64,000 bases of DNA from Synchiropus splendidus (Eukaryota; Chordata; Actinopteri; Syngnathiformes; Callionymidae). The translations under genes were made by a program, and so were the position numbers. The stretch lies in assembly GCF_027744825.2 (NCBI RefSeq), contig NC_071349.1, positions 18,476,501-18,540,500 on the forward strand, read 5' to 3'. A model generated the notes under the pieces. That model did no database searches. It was not told the DNA's origin and saw only the letters and a program-made list of their open reading frames with translations. Positions 61,601 to 64,000 of this stretch are shown one piece after another (the first letter of the stretch is position 1; every line of letters starts with the position of its first letter).

Positions 61601-63486
61601 GTCGTGGACGAGGCAAGTGTAATTGTGCTTTTACAGTATGAATGCGTTTCCTTGGAAACCGTGGAAATAATACAGAGTCTCCCATGGTTTCCTTCAGGTC
61701 GCTTTGAGTTCACAAGTTACAGGGACTCCCAGTCCGATGGCTCCGGGGGCCAATCCTCAGAGTTTGGCAACAACATGGTTTATTACTACGACGACGGCAA
61801 CAAAGTACAGATGTACACAGTGGATGAAAAGCTACTTAAAGAGTATATCAAACGCCAAATGTGAGTGACTTCAACATTTTCATTTTGTCTACAAACCAAG
61901 TTGTTTGTTTTAGAGTTGTGTTGTACTATCAGTCATTCTGATGCAACATTCCATTGAAACATAAACAGCTAATATTTACCTCCATAGAAACATCTCTGTG
62001 CTATGGAGGTGTATTCAATATATTGTAGATTAAAAATACAATAAAAATAACGTCACAATGTTACATAACTTGGAGGTAAGTGTGTTGTCTAAAATGAAAA
62101 TTGAACAATGAAAAGCTACCATACTATTGAGCTCCAGGGTGTCCCCGGTAAAGATATATATTTTTTTATCAGTATGAATCAATTGGCTTGATGTCCCGAC
62201 TGTTTAAGGTCTCCTGCAGGGGGCAGCACTTGCTTTGTGACTCCTTGGCTTGGCCTCCTTGGACAAGTGTGTTGCACATGCTCAGATGGTCCACTAAATA
62301 TACTCCTGAGTCTTGAATGAGATGAGTTATTCTAGCCAGTCATGAGTGGCTAATGTATAAAAGTGTGTTTCATGGTGGGGGCATGACAGTGGAGGAGGGG
62401 GGCGCCAGTGTCATCTTCCCTCTCGTCTCCTTCAGCTGTATTCAGGCTGCTCAGTCAGCCAGAGTTTCCCTGCACGAGCTCGGCGATGATGGGCCCCACA
62501 GCCTGCAGGCTGAGTGTGTGCAGGCTTTTGTTCGCGAGCGTGTGCGCCCCCGACAGAAACGCAGAGTCTTTTTGGCCTGAAGATTCAGTCATACAGACAA
62601 TGCGCTTTTTTTTTTTACAGCAGAAAATGCTCCCTTTTTTAACCAGTCTTTGTTTTGGATTCGGCATTTTCACTTCTCTTTTGACTGACTACTTTACGGA
62701 TGATCAAAGTGGGTCCAAAAATCAAGCACGAGTTCCATTTGACATTTTATCCACCGACGGCCATCGATTCTTGTTTGATTTTTATTACCATCGCTCATCA
62801 AACCCAACTCATCTCCTCAGCTTTCTATTTAAATTGTGAGACACTATTTGATATGCAAAGTGACCACACTGACCCTGGAGCAAAGATGGATTTAAATAAC
62901 TGATACCAAATTAGAATATGCATTTTACCACAGTGCTTTTCACTAACTTTTCATTGTAAGAATTCAATGATGACCCTCGACTTCGGACACTGCACCAGAT
63001 CCAAGCGAATCCCATGTATGTCTTGCAGTGAGTACTACTTCAGCCTGCACAACCTTGAAAGAGACTTCTTCCTGAGAAGAAAGATGGACGCGCAGGGCTT
63101 CCTTCCCATCTCTCTCATCGCCAGCTTCCACCGAGTCCAGGCTCTAACCACTGACGTCAACCTCATAATGGAGGTACACGCAGCAAATCTAAATCCATTT
63201 ATGTCCCACTTTTCCCTAGTTTGGGAATTTTATTTGTGAGTGTGACGTAAAGTACGGTACTGATTCACAAGAGTCATGAAGGCTGTGTTTCCCTCTTCTC
63301 CTCTGAAGGCCCTGAAGAGTAGTGAAGAACTGGAACTTGTCGACGAGCGGATCCGATGTAAGGTTGACCCGGAGCGTTGGCCGATCCCTGCCCCGGCCGT
63401 CGTGGGTTCCCCTCGGACCGATTTCTCTCAGCTGATCAACTGTCCAGAGTTTGTTCCGCGTCAGACACTCAACTCTACAAACACTG
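55625..63486 (+). CDS. larp1b: La-related protein 1B, 5' part (runs off the window)
   Basis: Nine exons in the window: 55625-55964, 58544-58605, 59362-59418, 60048-60270, 61061-61231, 61487-61612, 61698-61860, 63029-63173 and 63309-63486, in frame for 488 codons plus one base. Features in order are an acidic N-terminus, the [14 protein letters not shown] motif (about 139-152), a Lys/Arg-rich stretch, [10 protein letters not shown], and an [12 protein letters not shown] tract (about 311-327). The La motif follows, from [20 protein letters not shown] through [20 protein letters not shown] (about 373-460), then [20 protein letters not shown]1 proteins bind mRNA cap/5'TOP and poly(A). [20 protein letters not shown] and RWPIPAPA fit LARP1B better than LARP1. 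The DM15 cap-binding region should lie beyond the window. The intron after 61612 starts with GC. Confidence 0.9.
55965..58543. other. First intron of larp1b
   Basis: A 2.6-kb intron after the 340-base first coding segment. CpG-rich sequence persists for about 500 bases past the donor, which is common next to a promoter. The open frames at about 58.0-58.5 kb have no recognisable product. I see no RNA gene or intact mobile element. Confidence 0.55.
61861..63028. other. Intron 7 of larp1b
   Basis: Lies between the exon ending ...KRQAT and the exon encoding the La motif. Open frames at 62353-62839 do not match the protein and have no matching splice sites. No other feature is seen. Confidence 0.6.
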
Positions 63487-64000
63487 GTGACTGATGTGAT
63501 AAGTTTATCCAAGTATTGATTTTGAATGAGGAGTCAATTGTAGTTTGATTTTGCTGCTCAAGACGTGGATAACTAGATGCCTGAACATTTGGTTCTGTCT
63601 GTCTGCAAATCATGGGGGTCGTAAAGAGTGTGTATATTTAGAAACAGTGTAGTTATCTTTTTTTTTATTTTTATTTTTTATCAACCCCGATCTTGGAATA
63701 GTTTCTTCTCCATCACACACAAAAAAGGCTGGTAAGTCGGGATTTGAATCAGTGATTCTGACCTGGTCCAAAATCTCAATCGCTGAGTCATTTTCAATGG
63801 TTGCTGGACCTTTTTCCTGTCCAAATAATAGTGTGGTTTTATTTATTTTATTTATTTATAGAAGTAAAATTAACTGTTAAATGGTGTTTTATGTGAAATT
63901 CCATGTATTTTTCGTTACTAAATATTTAATTAAATGACACATTTTCATTATTTGCTTATTGTCTGTTTTTTAGATTTTTTTTTCAAATCCTAATACAAGT
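63487..64000. other. Intronic sequence of larp1b to the window end
   Basis: The segment follows the donor ACACTG|GTGACTGATG at 63486. It is AT-rich with T-rich and TTTA repeats and shows no exon. The donor is suboptimal, so the exon end could shift by a few bases. Confidence 0.55.

Noticed and set aside
62353..62839. Overlapping plus-strand frames in larp1b intron 7
   Set aside because: They do not match LARP1/LARP1B, and the flanking exons already join perfectly in phase without them.

Overview
The window looks like teleost fish nuclear DNA. Genes are intron-containing with GT-AG (once GC-AG) introns and CpG-rich first exons. The encoded proteins are vertebrate families, and fish-style interspersed repeats and microsatellites lie between and inside genes. 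The species cannot be named from the sequence alone. Layout: (1) 1-4.6 kb holds an unidentified His/Gln-rich first coding exon on the minus strand and a possible two-exon plus-strand mini-gene encoding 46 residues. (2) 4.5-21 kb, minus strand, is a giant AHNAK-family gene, best matched to AHNAK2. Seven small exons carry the N-terminus and PDZ domain, and one uninterrupted 9.5-kb exon carries about 27 copies of an SKFKMPxFKxPKFG-type repeat; the model totals 3,376 aa. (3) 21-32 kb is gene-poor, with repeats and a few unexplained open frames. (4) 34-44 kb, minus strand, holds two SERTA-domain transcription co-regulator genes in tandem: an unassigned SERTAD1/2/3-type gene and cdca4. Each has a single coding exon and an inferred non-coding first exon. 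(5) 46-52 kb holds ahsa1 (Hsp90 co-chaperone, nine exons, plus strand), converging tail to tail on a short DRAP1-like (NC2-alpha) histone-fold gene on the minus strand. (6) 55.6 kb to the window end is the 5' part of larp1b (plus strand), nine exons through the La motif, running off the window. The order AHNAK2-like, SERTA gene, CDCA4 recalls human 14q32.33 (AHNAK2 near CDCA4) and human 19q13.2 (periaxin, an AHNAK relative, near SERTAD1 and SERTAD3). This supports both the ahnak2 call and an old linkage of the two families. The genes do not form one pathway; they are independent housekeeping or regulatory loci. The points most worth checking are the spliced mini-ORF at 3805-4458, the divergent histone-fold-only DRAP1-like gene, a 24-nt candidate microexon in ahnak2, a GC-AG intron in larp1b, and a heat-shock-element-like site just upstream of ahsa1. 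Gene models were assembled by eye from reading frames, splice sites and remembered family sequences; no search or alignment was run.
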